Shown here piece after piece: positions 45,285 through 52,842 of a stretch of DNA of 64,000 nucleotides. The DNA is taken from the NCBI RefSeq assembly GCF_030407435.1, contig NZ_JASDDK010000002.1, positions 154,701 to 218,700 on the forward strand. The letters run 5' to 3'. The stretch comes from Winogradskyella bathintestinalis (GTDB taxonomy: Bacteria > Bacteroidota > Bacteroidia > Flavobacteriales > Flavobacteriaceae). Under the pieces are notes generated by a model. That model ran no database searches and was not told the origin of the DNA. It worked only from the letters and a program-made list of their open reading frames with translations. How positions within the stretch are numbered: the stretch's first letter is position 1; every line of letters starts with the position of its first letter. Position numbers and translations under genes: made by a program.

Positions 45285-47021
45285 TTACTCTTTTGTAGTA
45301 TTTGAATATACATTGTGAGCTTCTCGATGTATTAATCCAGCCTCTACAAATTTGGTAATGTAACCTTCTGCTGTTTTATGTGGTATGCTCTGTTTGGTTG
45401 CCAAGTCTAAATAGTCTTGTCGGTTAAACTGTTTTGGCAAATGCTCTAAAAAGCGTTCTTTTCTATTTAAACGTTTTGTTGCTTTTTGCTCAATAGGTAA
45501 GTCGTTGAACACTTTACTACTATGCTTAACTAAAATTGAAATAATGGTTAAAGCATTTTCAAAGTCCACATCTTCACATTCTTTAGTTGCATTAACATCG
45601 CCATCTTCCATAATGCGAAAAACGGTAAATAGCATCATTATTCTAAATGCAATTAATCCTAATCGTCTAATGGTTGCAATATACTCTTCGGGTTGCAGGT
45701 TAATGTATTTGGTCTGTAAGGATTCGAAAAATATATTGAATTGCTCTTGTTGTGATTTGGTTAGTTGTACTTCAATCTCTGGATTGTTTTTAAGTGTTTT
45801 ATACAAGCCTAAAAACTCATTACCCAATTGATTATAGTAATCATCTAAACTTATATTATTGTTGTTTTGAAATACATTTTTCCAAGTTGGTTTTATATTC
45901 ATATAATAGAACATAAAACGACTAAATAAACCATTTTCAGCATTAGGTATTAATGTTGCTACTTGTTTTGGTGTGCCAGACAATACAGTAGATAAACACG
46001 GTTTTTCAATATCTACATATTCTCTATCGGTTCTACGATAATAGCTTATAGTTTCGTGATGAAAGGCTTTACGAAATCCATCGGAATAATTACCGTAATC
46101 GCTTTTAAAGGCTTGAGCTAACGTGTCGCCTTCGGTTTCAAAAATCAATCCTCTACCTTCATTGTCTGAAATTAATTGATAGACGCCAGTTACACTATTA
46201 TTGGCAGGAATAAACAGCATTCGTTCTGGTGGCTTGCTTGGTTTCTCTAAATTTTCATCTTTACCTTTATTCATATTATACGTAGCTGTTTCCGTTTGGA
46301 ATTGCTGCTTTAATACTTTGGCTTGTTCTCTTTTTAATTTATGCACAGGGTCTACCAAATTTTTAATTTGGTTAAGTCTGCCTTTACCTGCAGAAGCAGG
46401 TGCAGTTACGAATAAGTATAAATTACCATACACTTTACGCTGGTCATAGATTCCAAACAGTTTCGGAAAGCAGGCACTAAAAGCTGTTAAAGCACCCAAC
46501 AATAAAATGTCCTTTTCTTCTTGACTGCTCGCAGGATTTACAACTTGTTGTAAAAACTGTGGAAGTGAATTATATACCTTTTCTGGAATAGTAGGCATAG
46601 ATTCTTGTTGCTTTTCCTCTTTTTGTTCTGGTATTATCGTTTCGGTTTTTGGTACTCTTATACCTGCTTGGTGTGCGTGATGATAAAAGGTTGCAATTGT
46701 GATTCCGTGTCCTTTTGCTTTTAGACATTTATTAAATTGCTCGTCACATTCTTTAGTTTCATAACCTACATAGGCTTTACTAATTCTGTGATAATAATCT
46801 CTACCTATTTCTCCATATTCTTCAGCTAATGCGAAACCTAAATCTCGCCAAATAGCATAATTGCCAGTTATATCAATACCTGCCTGTTCGATAGCGGTTA
46901 TATAGGATTCTATATCATTATTAGCAACAGCAACAACGTGAGTTGTTGCTTTGTTGCTTGTTGATTGTTGTTGCTCTTTTGGAACCTCTAACCATTCTTT
47001 TGGATTAAATATTTTGCTCAT
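45285..47021 (-). CDS. PriCT-2/DUF3987 protein (helicase-like, mobile-element replication)
   Basis: A 578-residue protein. Residues about 33-120 resemble the PriCT-2 primase C-terminal domain (YAIWRDLGFALAEEYGE). From about residue 145 on it is DUF3987: KDILLLGALTAFSACFPKLF and a P-loop VTAPASAGKGRLNQ, then a winged-helix-like end. DUF3987 proteins occur in Bacteroidota and phage elements next to primase-like genes and probably help replicate or mobilise the element. It overlaps the primase-like gene by 4 bases (ATGA). Confidence 0.85.
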   Translation of the reverse strand: MSKIFNPKEWLEVPKEQQQSTSNKATTHVVAVANNDIESYITAIEQAGIDITGNYAIWRDLGFALAEEYGEIGRDYYHRISKAYVGYETKECDEQFNKCLKAKGHGITIATFYHHAHQAGIRVPKTETIIPEQKEEKQQESMPTIPEKVYNSLPQFLQQVVNPASSQEEKDILLLGALTAFSACFPKLFGIYDQRKVYGNLYLFVTAPASAGKGRLNQIKNLVDPVHKLKREQAKVLKQQFQTETATYNMNKGKDENLEKPSKPPERMLFIPANNSVTGVYQLISDNEGRGLIFETEGDTLAQAFKSDYGNYSDGFRKAFHHETISYYRRTDREYVDIEKPCLSTVLSGTPKQVATLIPNAENGLFSRFMFYYMNIKPTWKNVFQNNNNISLDDYYNQLGNEFLGLYKTLKNNPEIEVQLTKSQQEQFNIFFESLQTKYINLQPEEYIATIRRLGLIAFRIMMLFTVFRIMEDGDVNATKECEDVDFENALTIISILVKHSSKVFNDLPIEQKATKRLNRKERFLEHLPKQFNRQDYLDLATKQSIPHKTAEGYITKFVEAGLIHREAHNVYSNTTKE

Positions 47022-47926
47022 AATGCTTGGTGTCTTTTATGTAAAAAGGCTGTTGGGTCGTATGGTAAAAAACACGCTCTGGAAACGTCTTTACCGGACT
47101 GGTCAACCTCAATGTTATAGGTGTGTTTAATGTAATTTCCTACTGCTGTAAAGTATTCTGAATGTGATGTTTCGGAAATATCTATCCGAATAATCCATTT
47201 TAAACCATCGCCAGATGGCGAAATAAATAGCATTTCGGTTTCAAAATATTCATCATTTAATAATTGCTCTTTAAACTTTTGAATATTTTCTAAATGGTCG
47301 AAATCTATAGTTAGCAAATTGGAATGTTGTAACAAATTTTTATCGTTACGTTTTTCAAATGTTCCTGAAAAGGTGACGTAATCAAAGCGATTCGCTTTGA
47401 ATTTACGTGCCTCTTTTACATCTGTTATTGCTCTTAACTCTTCGGTAATCGCTTTGTATTTATCACTTGTGATTAATGCAAATATTTGATGCAGTCGCAT
47501 TTTTTCCGCAGGAAATACATTGCGAACAGGTGCTTTGAAAAAGCTACAGTAAGCATACCAGGTATCATCTGGTTTGTTTAACCATTCTAACTCGTCATTT
47601 TCCTTGATTTCTAATTTTAGATGTAGTGCTTCATTTATTTTCTGCAATAATTCTGCTTCATCAATGGTTTTAAAATGATATTGTGCAAATTCAAATACAT
47701 CACCTTTAAAAGTTTCAATTTCGGTATCTCTATGGGTTGCAATCACTCCATCAATATGAATCCGTAAAGTTTCTTTTCCGCCATTAAATGGATTACGAGT
47801 TATCCCGCAGTCCCTTCCTTTTACGGAAAGGACTATTGTATCAGGATAATACTGTCTTAACACGTAGGCATAAATCTTTAAACCATAATGTGTTTTATCT
47901 AAAATTGCTTCTCTACTTATCTCCAT
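47018..47926 (-). CDS. BT4734/BF3469-type primase-like protein (VirE N-terminal domain)
   Basis: A 302-residue protein. The first 110 residues are a small domain with KGRDCGITRNPFNGGKETLRI. The second half is the BT4734-like/VirE-N domain, with LLTIDFDHLENIQKF, MLFISPSGDGLKWIIRI and DVSRACFLPYDP, the pattern of an archaeo-eukaryotic primase-like fold with acidic and His/Ser motifs. Together with the adjacent DUF3987/PriCT-2 protein it would form a split primase-helicase of the element. It overlaps the HTH gene by 14 bases and the DUF3987 gene by 4 bases. Confidence 0.82.
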   Translation of the reverse strand: MEISREAILDKTHYGLKIYAYVLRQYYPDTIVLSVKGRDCGITRNPFNGGKETLRIHIDGVIATHRDTEIETFKGDVFEFAQYHFKTIDEAELLQKINEALHLKLEIKENDELEWLNKPDDTWYAYCSFFKAPVRNVFPAEKMRLHQIFALITSDKYKAITEELRAITDVKEARKFKANRFDYVTFSGTFEKRNDKNLLQHSNLLTIDFDHLENIQKFKEQLLNDEYFETEMLFISPSGDGLKWIIRIDISETSHSEYFTAVGNYIKHTYNIEVDQSGKDVSRACFLPYDPTAFLHKRHQAL

Positions 47927-48209
47927 TGTACTTGAAATTATGGTTGTAGTAGTTGTCTTGAAGCAATTGCTCTATGTCAGCAACTTTGTAATAGAACTTG
48001 CCTTTTATTTTACTGTAAGGCAATATTCCGTTAGTTCTAAAAGTTTGTAAAGTTCGCTTACTAATGTGTAAGGTCTGCAATACATCTTGATTGTCTATCC
48101 ACGTATCTTTTAAGACTTCTGCTCTCGATTGTCGTAACAATTCGATACGTGTTTTTAAGTCCTTTATTTCTTGAGAGAGTGCCAAGAGTAAATCGATTAT
48201 TTCTGTCAT
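47913..48209 (-). CDS. Excisionase-like HTH protein (98 aa)
   Basis: A 98-residue protein with a coiled-coil N-terminus (LLALSQEIKDLKTRIELLRQ) and a MerR/excisionase-type HTH: DNQDVLQTLHISKRTLQTFR followed by NGILPYSKIKGKFYYKVADIEQLL. Pairs of such proteins precede primase genes in Bacteroidota integrative elements. It overlaps both neighbours (4 and 14 bases), so translation is coupled. It may regulate the module or act in excision. Confidence 0.85.
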   Translation of the reverse strand: MTEIIDLLLALSQEIKDLKTRIELLRQSRAEVLKDTWIDNQDVLQTLHISKRTLQTFRTNGILPYSKIKGKFYYKVADIEQLLQDNYYNHNFKYNGDK

Positions 48210-48505
48210 AACTTTACCGCTCCTTTCTTAATTAGGTAATCGGCAGCTTGCTGTTCGATTTCGTCTTGTGAGTCCACACGGTTACTTAACAACCATTGTT
48301 CTAACTCTACACGATTAAAATAAATTTTCTTACCATTCGGTTTGTAATGCGGAATGGTTCCTGTACTTGTAAGTTTGTATAAATGGGATTGTGATAATTC
48401 CAAAAACCTACACGCTTCGTTAAAGCTCAATACGTTTTTTACAATAATGTTTCTGTCTAAAACGTGTTCTTCAATAATTTTGAGACGTTCTAATATTTCG
48501 TCCAT
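48206..48505 (-). CDS. Excisionase-like HTH protein (99 aa)
   Basis: A 99-residue protein starting MDEILERLKIIEEHVLDRNI, with the HTH VLSFNEACRFLELSQSHLYK and the wing TIPHYKPNGKKIYFNRVELE. It is of the same helix-turn-helix_17 type as the next gene and overlaps it by 4 bases. The frame reaches 48544, but the ATG at 48505 fits the family. It is the first gene of the replication module, 157 bases downstream of the gene ending at 48662. Confidence 0.84.
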   Translation of the reverse strand: MDEILERLKIIEEHVLDRNIIVKNVLSFNEACRFLELSQSHLYKLTSTGTIPHYKPNGKKIYFNRVELEQWLLSNRVDSQDEIEQQAADYLIKKGAVKL

Positions 48506-48661
48506 AACTAATAATTTTAATATAGTAAATGGACATCTGGCCAAATGTCATTCTTGTATTTCAAGAACAGGACAAAGGTTTAAATTTGGCTCGCCGATTT
48601 TAGTAAGAGTGTAAAACAAGGGTAAGACAACAGTAAGGTTTCTTACTATTCTTACTGTTTT

Positions 48662-49609
48662 TTATTGCAGTTGTTGGATGATTTTATCTATTTCTTCCTT
48701 TTCTTTTGGATTGTGCACTTTGTTTTTATGAAGATTATTTGCTTTAAGTGGTGTATTTGTTTTGGTTATAAATTTTCCAGAACGCTCAATTGCTGTAGGA
48801 TTAAAACCTTTGAAAAATGGTTTTAGCTTTGTTACCAAGTAACTAAACTGTGTTGTTTCGCATTGAAGATAGATTTGCGATTCTGTATCTTTAAAATCTT
48901 TTGCTATTAATAGCTTGTGTAACTGTTCAACTGTTGTTCGGTTATCTAATACATCTATTTTTAAATTTAGTAGCTTTAGTACAGTTAATAAGGTTGAGGT
49001 GTCTTTGTTTTTATAACCAAATGAGGTTTTTGGTTTCGCTGTAACTTTCGGTGCTTTTTTAGTAACTGTTTTTTTATTGTTCGTTTTTTCTATCTGATTA
49101 ACATCAAACGTGGTGTCATTAAAATACTTTTCAGCTATTTCTAAAATTGTGAAGTTTGCGTTTTCTGAAAATTGTCCATATTGTTCTTGCAGTTCAGCAT
49201 ATAATCGTATTACAGAAACTTTTAAGTAGTTTATGATATAATTATCATCATTACTTAAATCTGCTGTTATTCCTCTTTTATCTATAAAACTTGCAATGTC
49301 ATTTAAGTACTTGTCAAATTTATTAAGCAGAATAGTAAAGCTGTATTTATTTTCTGGAATTGTAGCATTTTTAGGAAATTCTTTTTCAAATGATACTAAT
49401 GTCTTTTCTGTTTCATTATATATTAGCTTTTGGTAGTATTCTTTTTTAGCATTTAAAGGCTTTTTAAAGTTTACTTTAAAAACTGCTTTATTAGCTTTTG
49501 GATTCATTTTAAAATCAGACAACAAGTATTTAAAATCCTTTTCCTGTTTATTATCTCTGTGTAAGCCATTGGTTATAGAAACCAAACTCGAAAATATACT
49601 TGCTTTCAT
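48662..49609 (-). CDS. Hypothetical protein coupled to the integrase (315 aa)
   Basis: A 315-residue lysine-rich, helical protein. A mid-protein KKTVTKKAPKVTAKPK linker separates two parts. The second half contains TQFSYLVTKLKPFFKGFNPTA, then a basic tail (KANNLHKNKVHNPKEKEE). The layout recalls RteC-type proteins of Bacteroidota conjugative elements, which control excision, but I cannot establish that. Its start codon overlaps the integrase stop by one base (TAATG), so it is translated with the integrase. Confidence 0.7.
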   Translation of the reverse strand: MKASIFSSLVSITNGLHRDNKQEKDFKYLLSDFKMNPKANKAVFKVNFKKPLNAKKEYYQKLIYNETEKTLVSFEKEFPKNATIPENKYSFTILLNKFDKYLNDIASFIDKRGITADLSNDDNYIINYLKVSVIRLYAELQEQYGQFSENANFTILEIAEKYFNDTTFDVNQIEKTNNKKTVTKKAPKVTAKPKTSFGYKNKDTSTLLTVLKLLNLKIDVLDNRTTVEQLHKLLIAKDFKDTESQIYLQCETTQFSYLVTKLKPFFKGFNPTAIERSGKFITKTNTPLKANNLHKNKVHNPKEKEEIDKIIQQLQ

Positions 49610-50703
49610 TATAAATCCAGTTGAATACGGTTAGCAGCTTCTTTCTTTTTATCGTCAATTACTTTGGCATAAATCTGTGTTGTTCTTAACTCTTTATGAC
49701 CTAATAATTTTGATACAGTATATATGTCTGTTCCTAAAGTAAGCTGTAAAGTAGCGTAAGTATGGCGCGCACAATGGAACGTGATATTCTTTGTAATACC
49801 TGCTTTCATTATCCATTGTTGTAGTTTTAAGTTAGACCAGGCACTATAATGTAAACCTTGAAATACTTTTTCTTCGGGTTTACCTTCATCGCCTAACAAT
49901 TCTCTTGCTTGGTCTGAAATAGGCAAGGTTTCAACGCCTTTAGTTTTCTTTTGTCTGAAACGAATGTAAAATCCCATTTCTTTAGAATGTTGGATTTCTG
50001 ACCAAATCAGTTTTTCAATATCAGACCAGCGCAATCCGGTTAAAGCTGAAAAAATAAAGGCATTTTTTAGAATAGGTAATTCGCATTTTGTATTTACTGC
50101 TTTTTGTAATTCATCAAGTGTTAAAAATTCTCGTTGAGGTTCGCCTTGTTTAAAATACTCTACACCATTAGCAGGATTTACTTTTAAAATACCATCTTTA
50201 ACAGCTTGTTTAAGTGCTGCCGAAAATTTACCATAATATGAATATTTAGAATTTTGAGACAGTTTTTTACCTGCTCTACCTATTGCATCTTTATCTAAAT
50301 ACTCTTTGAAACGCTCAACAAACGATTTGTCTATATCTTGAAAACTAACATCAGTTGGACAAAAGGTTTTTAAATGTTTTAGCATACTATTCCAATTCCC
50401 ATAATTGCCAGAGCTTGTATTTTTCTTTTCTGCTAAAGCTGTAATGTAAGTAATAAAACTGCCTTTCAACTTTTCAATATCTTGAAAGCCATAGATACCA
50501 TTTTGAATTTCGATTTGTCGCTGTGCACAAATAGTTTCCGCCAATTGCTTGGTTTTCTTGTTGACTTCTCTTTCGGTTTTGGTTTTAGGGTTAACCGTAA
50601 GATATAAACGTAAATATTCTGTTTTGCGTTTACCCTTATGATAGTAATCTAAATACAAACTTATTTTGTCGTTCTTCTTGCGTTGTCTCAATGTTACTTT
50701 CAT
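49609..50703 (-). CDS. int: Tyrosine recombinase/integrase of the element
   Basis: A 364-residue phage-type integrase. The N-terminal arm-binding region begins MKVTLRQRKKNDKISLYLDY. A SAM-like core-binding domain follows (about 100-190), then the catalytic domain with Arg in ALTGLRWSDIE (near 221), Lys in KKTKGVETLPI, HxxR in FHCARHTYATLQ (near 314), His in KLLGHKELRTT, and the nucleophile Tyr in QIYAKVID (near 343). All catalytic residues are present, so it should be active. It lies about 600 bases from the mnmE junction and presumably recombines the TACTTCCCGATACAA core. Confidence 0.95.
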   Translation of the reverse strand: MKVTLRQRKKNDKISLYLDYYHKGKRKTEYLRLYLTVNPKTKTEREVNKKTKQLAETICAQRQIEIQNGIYGFQDIEKLKGSFITYITALAEKKNTSSGNYGNWNSMLKHLKTFCPTDVSFQDIDKSFVERFKEYLDKDAIGRAGKKLSQNSKYSYYGKFSAALKQAVKDGILKVNPANGVEYFKQGEPQREFLTLDELQKAVNTKCELPILKNAFIFSALTGLRWSDIEKLIWSEIQHSKEMGFYIRFRQKKTKGVETLPISDQARELLGDEGKPEEKVFQGLHYSAWSNLKLQQWIMKAGITKNITFHCARHTYATLQLTLGTDIYTVSKLLGHKELRTTQIYAKVIDDKKKEAANRIQLDL

Positions 50704-50709
50704 AGGATG

Positions 50710-51075
50710 CTAATTAAAAAGGTTTTCTATTTGCCATCTGGCTACAATACGTTTTCTGCCAAAAGGGACAGCTTTTAAACGTCCTTGTTGAATCATTCTT
50801 TGAATGGTCCATCTACTAACACCAATAAGTTGTGAGGCTTCTGTAACGCTTAAAAAATCCTTATTGTTTACAGCATTGGGATTGTGAACCTCAACCACTT
50901 CATTTTTTTGCTTCATATCCGCATCAAGAGTAGCTTGGATTTTGTCTTTGCGTTTTCTGGCCTTATAGGCTTTTTTAGCGCAAGTATCGCCACAGTATTT
51001 AGTTACTGTTGTACGTGCTGTAAACGCATTTCCGCAATGTTTACAAATTTTTGGGATGTATAAATTACTGCTCAT
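50710..51075 (-). CDS. Zinc-ribbon plus excisionase-type HTH protein
   Basis: A protein of about 121 residues. Near the start, KICKHCGNAFTARTTVTKYCGDTC supplies a CxxC...CxxxC zinc site. A basic linker (KKAYKARKRKDK) follows, and a C-terminal excisionase HTH reads FLSVTEASQLIGVSRWTIQR. It starts upstream of the integrase gene (6-base gap), so the two form an operon. It probably acts as recombination directionality factor or as regulator. The frame is open to 51165, but the ATG at 51075 begins the zinc ribbon and leaves the repeated DNA at 51093-51125 as upstream region. Confidence 0.8.
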   Translation of the reverse strand: MSSNLYIPKICKHCGNAFTARTTVTKYCGDTCAKKAYKARKRKDKIQATLDADMKQKNEVVEVHNPNAVNNKDFLSVTEASQLIGVSRWTIQRMIQQGRLKAVPFGRKRIVARWQIENLFN

Positions 51076-51092
51076 AAATGGTGCTTTATGTA

Positions 51093-51125
51093 GCGTTATG
51101 GTGCAACGTGGTGCGTTATGGTGCA
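51093..51125. repeat. Two direct copies of GCGTTATGGTGCA upstream of the excisionase-like gene
   Basis: Exact 13-base repeats at 51093-51105 and 51113-51125 give a 20-base period, about two helical turns. A weaker third (GTGCTTTATG) lies at 51081. They sit between the excisionase-like start codon and the right attachment site, so they may bind a regulator or the directionality factor. Confidence 0.55.
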
Positions 51126-51156
51126 TCATTTCGCCAATATCTTCGCCAACAGAAAT

Positions 51157-51229
51157 GGGCAACAAAACCGAATTTAAGGCAACAGATATACAACAAATTT
51201 AATCAAAAAAGAGCAAATAAACAACAAAT
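51157..51229. promoter_or_regulatory. Candidate integrase arm-type sites, right end
   Basis: CAACAAAT at 51191-51198 and 51222-51229, with variants (GGGCAACAAAA at 51157, GGCAACAGA at 51178), lies 65-140 bases inside the right attachment site. The same octamer and the same GGGCAACAAA context are present near the left end. Confidence 0.38.
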
Positions 51230-51292
51230 AAAAGAAGATAAAAACTTATAAAGTCAACAATAACAAGGGATTAACAAATAAAAGAAAGTAAG

Positions 51293-52690
51293 TTACTTCC
51301 CGATACAAAAGTTAGCGAATATATTACCCAACAAATCATCATTAGTAATCTCACCTGTAATTTCGCCAAAGTGGTACAAAGCCTGACGAATATCAATTGC
51401 CAATAAATCTCCAGACAAACCAGTTTCTAAACCAAATTGAACCTTTTGAATTTCTTCAAAAGCCTTTAATAAGGCGTCATAATGACGTGAATTTGTGACG
51501 ATGGTTTCGTTATTTCTTAGCGCCCCTGTGTTTATTAAATCGAGCAATTTATTGGTTAACGCTTCTACCCCAAAACCAGTCTTTGCAGAAATAGGAATGA
51601 GGTTTGGGACATGTGGTTTTAAATTGGTAATTAAATCTGCGAGTTCAGTAGCTGTTATCTGGTCAATTTTATTTAGAATGACCAAAAGCTGTTTTTGCGG
51701 AAATTTATTCTTAATTTTTTCAATCTCGATTATAGTTTCCTCGGCAATTCCCCCTTTGGGGGTTAGGGGGCTTATATACATAACCACTTGCGCCTGCTCA
51801 ATCTTTTCGAATGTTTTTTTTATGCCTATACTTTCCACAACATCCTTAGTGTCTCGGATACCTGCAGTATCAATAAACCGAAAACCAATGCCTCCTATGG
51901 AAATTTCATCTTCAATAGTATCTCTAGTTGTTCCTGCAATTTCAGAAACTATAGCTCGGTCTTCATTTAATAAGGCATTTAGCAATGTCGATTTCCCAAC
52001 ATTTGGCTCGCCTACTATGGCCACTGGAATCCCATTTTTAATCACATTACCCACAGAGAAGGAATCTATTAATCGTTTTAAAACAAATGTAATACGCTCA
52101 ATGAGTTGTTTAAATTGAGTCCGGTCTGCAAATTCCACATCTTCTTCAGCAAAGTCCAGTTCTAGCTCAATTAAAGACGCAAAATTTAAAAGTTCTTCAC
52201 GTAATTTGGCAATCTCAGAAGAAAATCCGCCACGCATTTGCTGCATGGCTATTTGATGAGAGGCTTCGTTATCACTAGAAATTAAATCCGCTACGGCTTC
52301 CGCCTGACTTAAATCTAGCTTACCATTTAAAAAAGCTCGCAACGTAAATTCTCCTGCTGTAGCCATTCGGCAACCCTGTCTTAAAAAGAGTTGAATAATT
52401 TCTTGTTGAATATAAGACGAGCCATGGCAAGATATTTCCACAACATTTTCGCCAGTATAAGAATTCGGATCTTTAAAAATAGACACCAATACTTCATCAA
52501 TAGTTCGTTCGTTTTCAACAATATGACCTAAGTGAATGGTATGAGTTTTCTGTTTTAATAAATTCTTATTTGAAACCGACTTAAAACAAGTTGAAGCAAT
52601 AGTTATTGCTTCGTTACCAGATAAGCGTATAACCGCAATCGCTCCACTTCCCGATGGTGTGGCTAAAGCTACAATAGTATCGTTATGCAT
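51293..52690 (-). CDS. mnmE: tRNA uridine-5-carboxymethylaminomethyl modification GTPase MnmE
   Basis: A 465-residue GTPase (TrmE/ThdF) that with MnmG modifies U34 of tRNAs. The N-terminus DTIVALATPSGSGAIAVIRL is the tetrahydrofolate-binding domain. The G domain has G1 GEPNVGKSTLLN, the conserved GTTRD loop, G3 DTAGIRDT and G4 NKID. The C-terminus ends in the catalytic FCIGK. The G domain contains SPLTPKGG just after VVMYI, an insertion encoded by a G/C-tract repeat at 51750-51771 not usual in the family. The ATG at 52690 is preferred over GTG 52696. Its 3' end is the attachment site of the integrated element. Confidence 0.96.
   Translation of the reverse strand: MHNDTIVALATPSGSGAIAVIRLSGNEAITIASTCFKSVSNKNLLKQKTHTIHLGHIVENERTIDEVLVSIFKDPNSYTGENVVEISCHGSSYIQQEIIQLFLRQGCRMATAGEFTLRAFLNGKLDLSQAEAVADLISSDNEASHQIAMQQMRGGFSSEIAKLREELLNFASLIELELDFAEEDVEFADRTQFKQLIERITFVLKRLIDSFSVGNVIKNGIPVAIVGEPNVGKSTLLNALLNEDRAIVSEIAGTTRDTIEDEISIGGIGFRFIDTAGIRDTKDVVESIGIKKTFEKIEQAQVVMYISPLTPKGGIAEETIIEIEKIKNKFPQKQLLVILNKIDQITATELADLITNLKPHVPNLIPISAKTGFGVEALTNKLLDLINTGALRNNETIVTNSRHYDALLKAFEEIQKVQFGLETGLSGDLLAIDIRQALYHFGEITGEITNDDLLGNIFANFCIGK
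51294..51308. repeat. Right attachment site (attR) core, end of mnmE
   Basis: TACTTCCCGATACAA overlaps the last codons of mnmE (the Cys-Ile-Gly-Lys end and the stop). It is the exact copy of 18302-18316. Insertion here keeps the mnmE reading frame and stop intact. Confidence 0.85.
51750..51771. repeat. Short palindromic G/C-tract repeat inside mnmE
   Basis: CCCCC-TTT-GGGGG (50-62) followed by TTAGGGGGC is a striking G-run in an A+T-rich gene. On the coding strand it reads SPLTPKGG. The same kind of CCCCCTAACCCCCAAAGGGGG unit is known to me as a dispersed element of flavobacteria. Here it stays in frame in the GTPase domain. Confidence 0.6.
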
Positions 52691-52774
52691 ATTCACATTC
52701 TTTGTTGCAAAAGTATTGTAAATTATGAGAAACTTTAAATATGTAAGTTCAACTTTAAGAGATTCAATATAATA

Positions 52775-52804
52775 TTTGGTTTTAAAGCAATGTTTTTATA
52801 TTTG
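52775..52804 (+). promoter_or_regulatory. Predicted Bacteroidota promoter of the TlpA-like gene
   Basis: TTTG at 52775-52778 and TATATTTG at 52797-52804 match the -33 (TTTG) and -7 (TAnnTTTG) elements with an 18-base spacer. The start codon lies 39 bases downstream, which fits the TlpA-like gene. Confidence 0.65.
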
Positions 52805-52842
52805 TATTACCTAAAATTTAGAACCCTTAGTTAGTCGGAATT

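Larger units (their letters stand above)
18302..51308. mobile_element. Integrative element inserted in the 3' end of mnmE (about 33 kb)
   Basis: The 15-bp sequence TACTTCCCGATACAA occurs at 18302-18316 and at 51294-51308. The second copy is the last codons of mnmE, including the stop. A tyrosine integrase (49609-50703) and an excisionase-like gene lie beside the mnmE copy. Between the repeats lie metal resistance, restriction/Argonaute and BT4734/DUF3987 replication-type genes, all typical accessory cargo. All recognised genes inside are on the minus strand. The 3' end of mnmE (trmE/thdF) is a known target for islands such as SGI1 in gammaproteobacteria. No relaxase or type IV secretion genes were recognised, so the element may be a mobilizable or defective island rather than a self-transmissible one. 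Confidence 0.85.

Noticed and set aside
51495..52118. A 207-codon plus-strand frame opposite mnmE
   Set aside because: Antisense shadow of a conserved GTPase domain; composition is Ser/Ile-rich and not protein-like.
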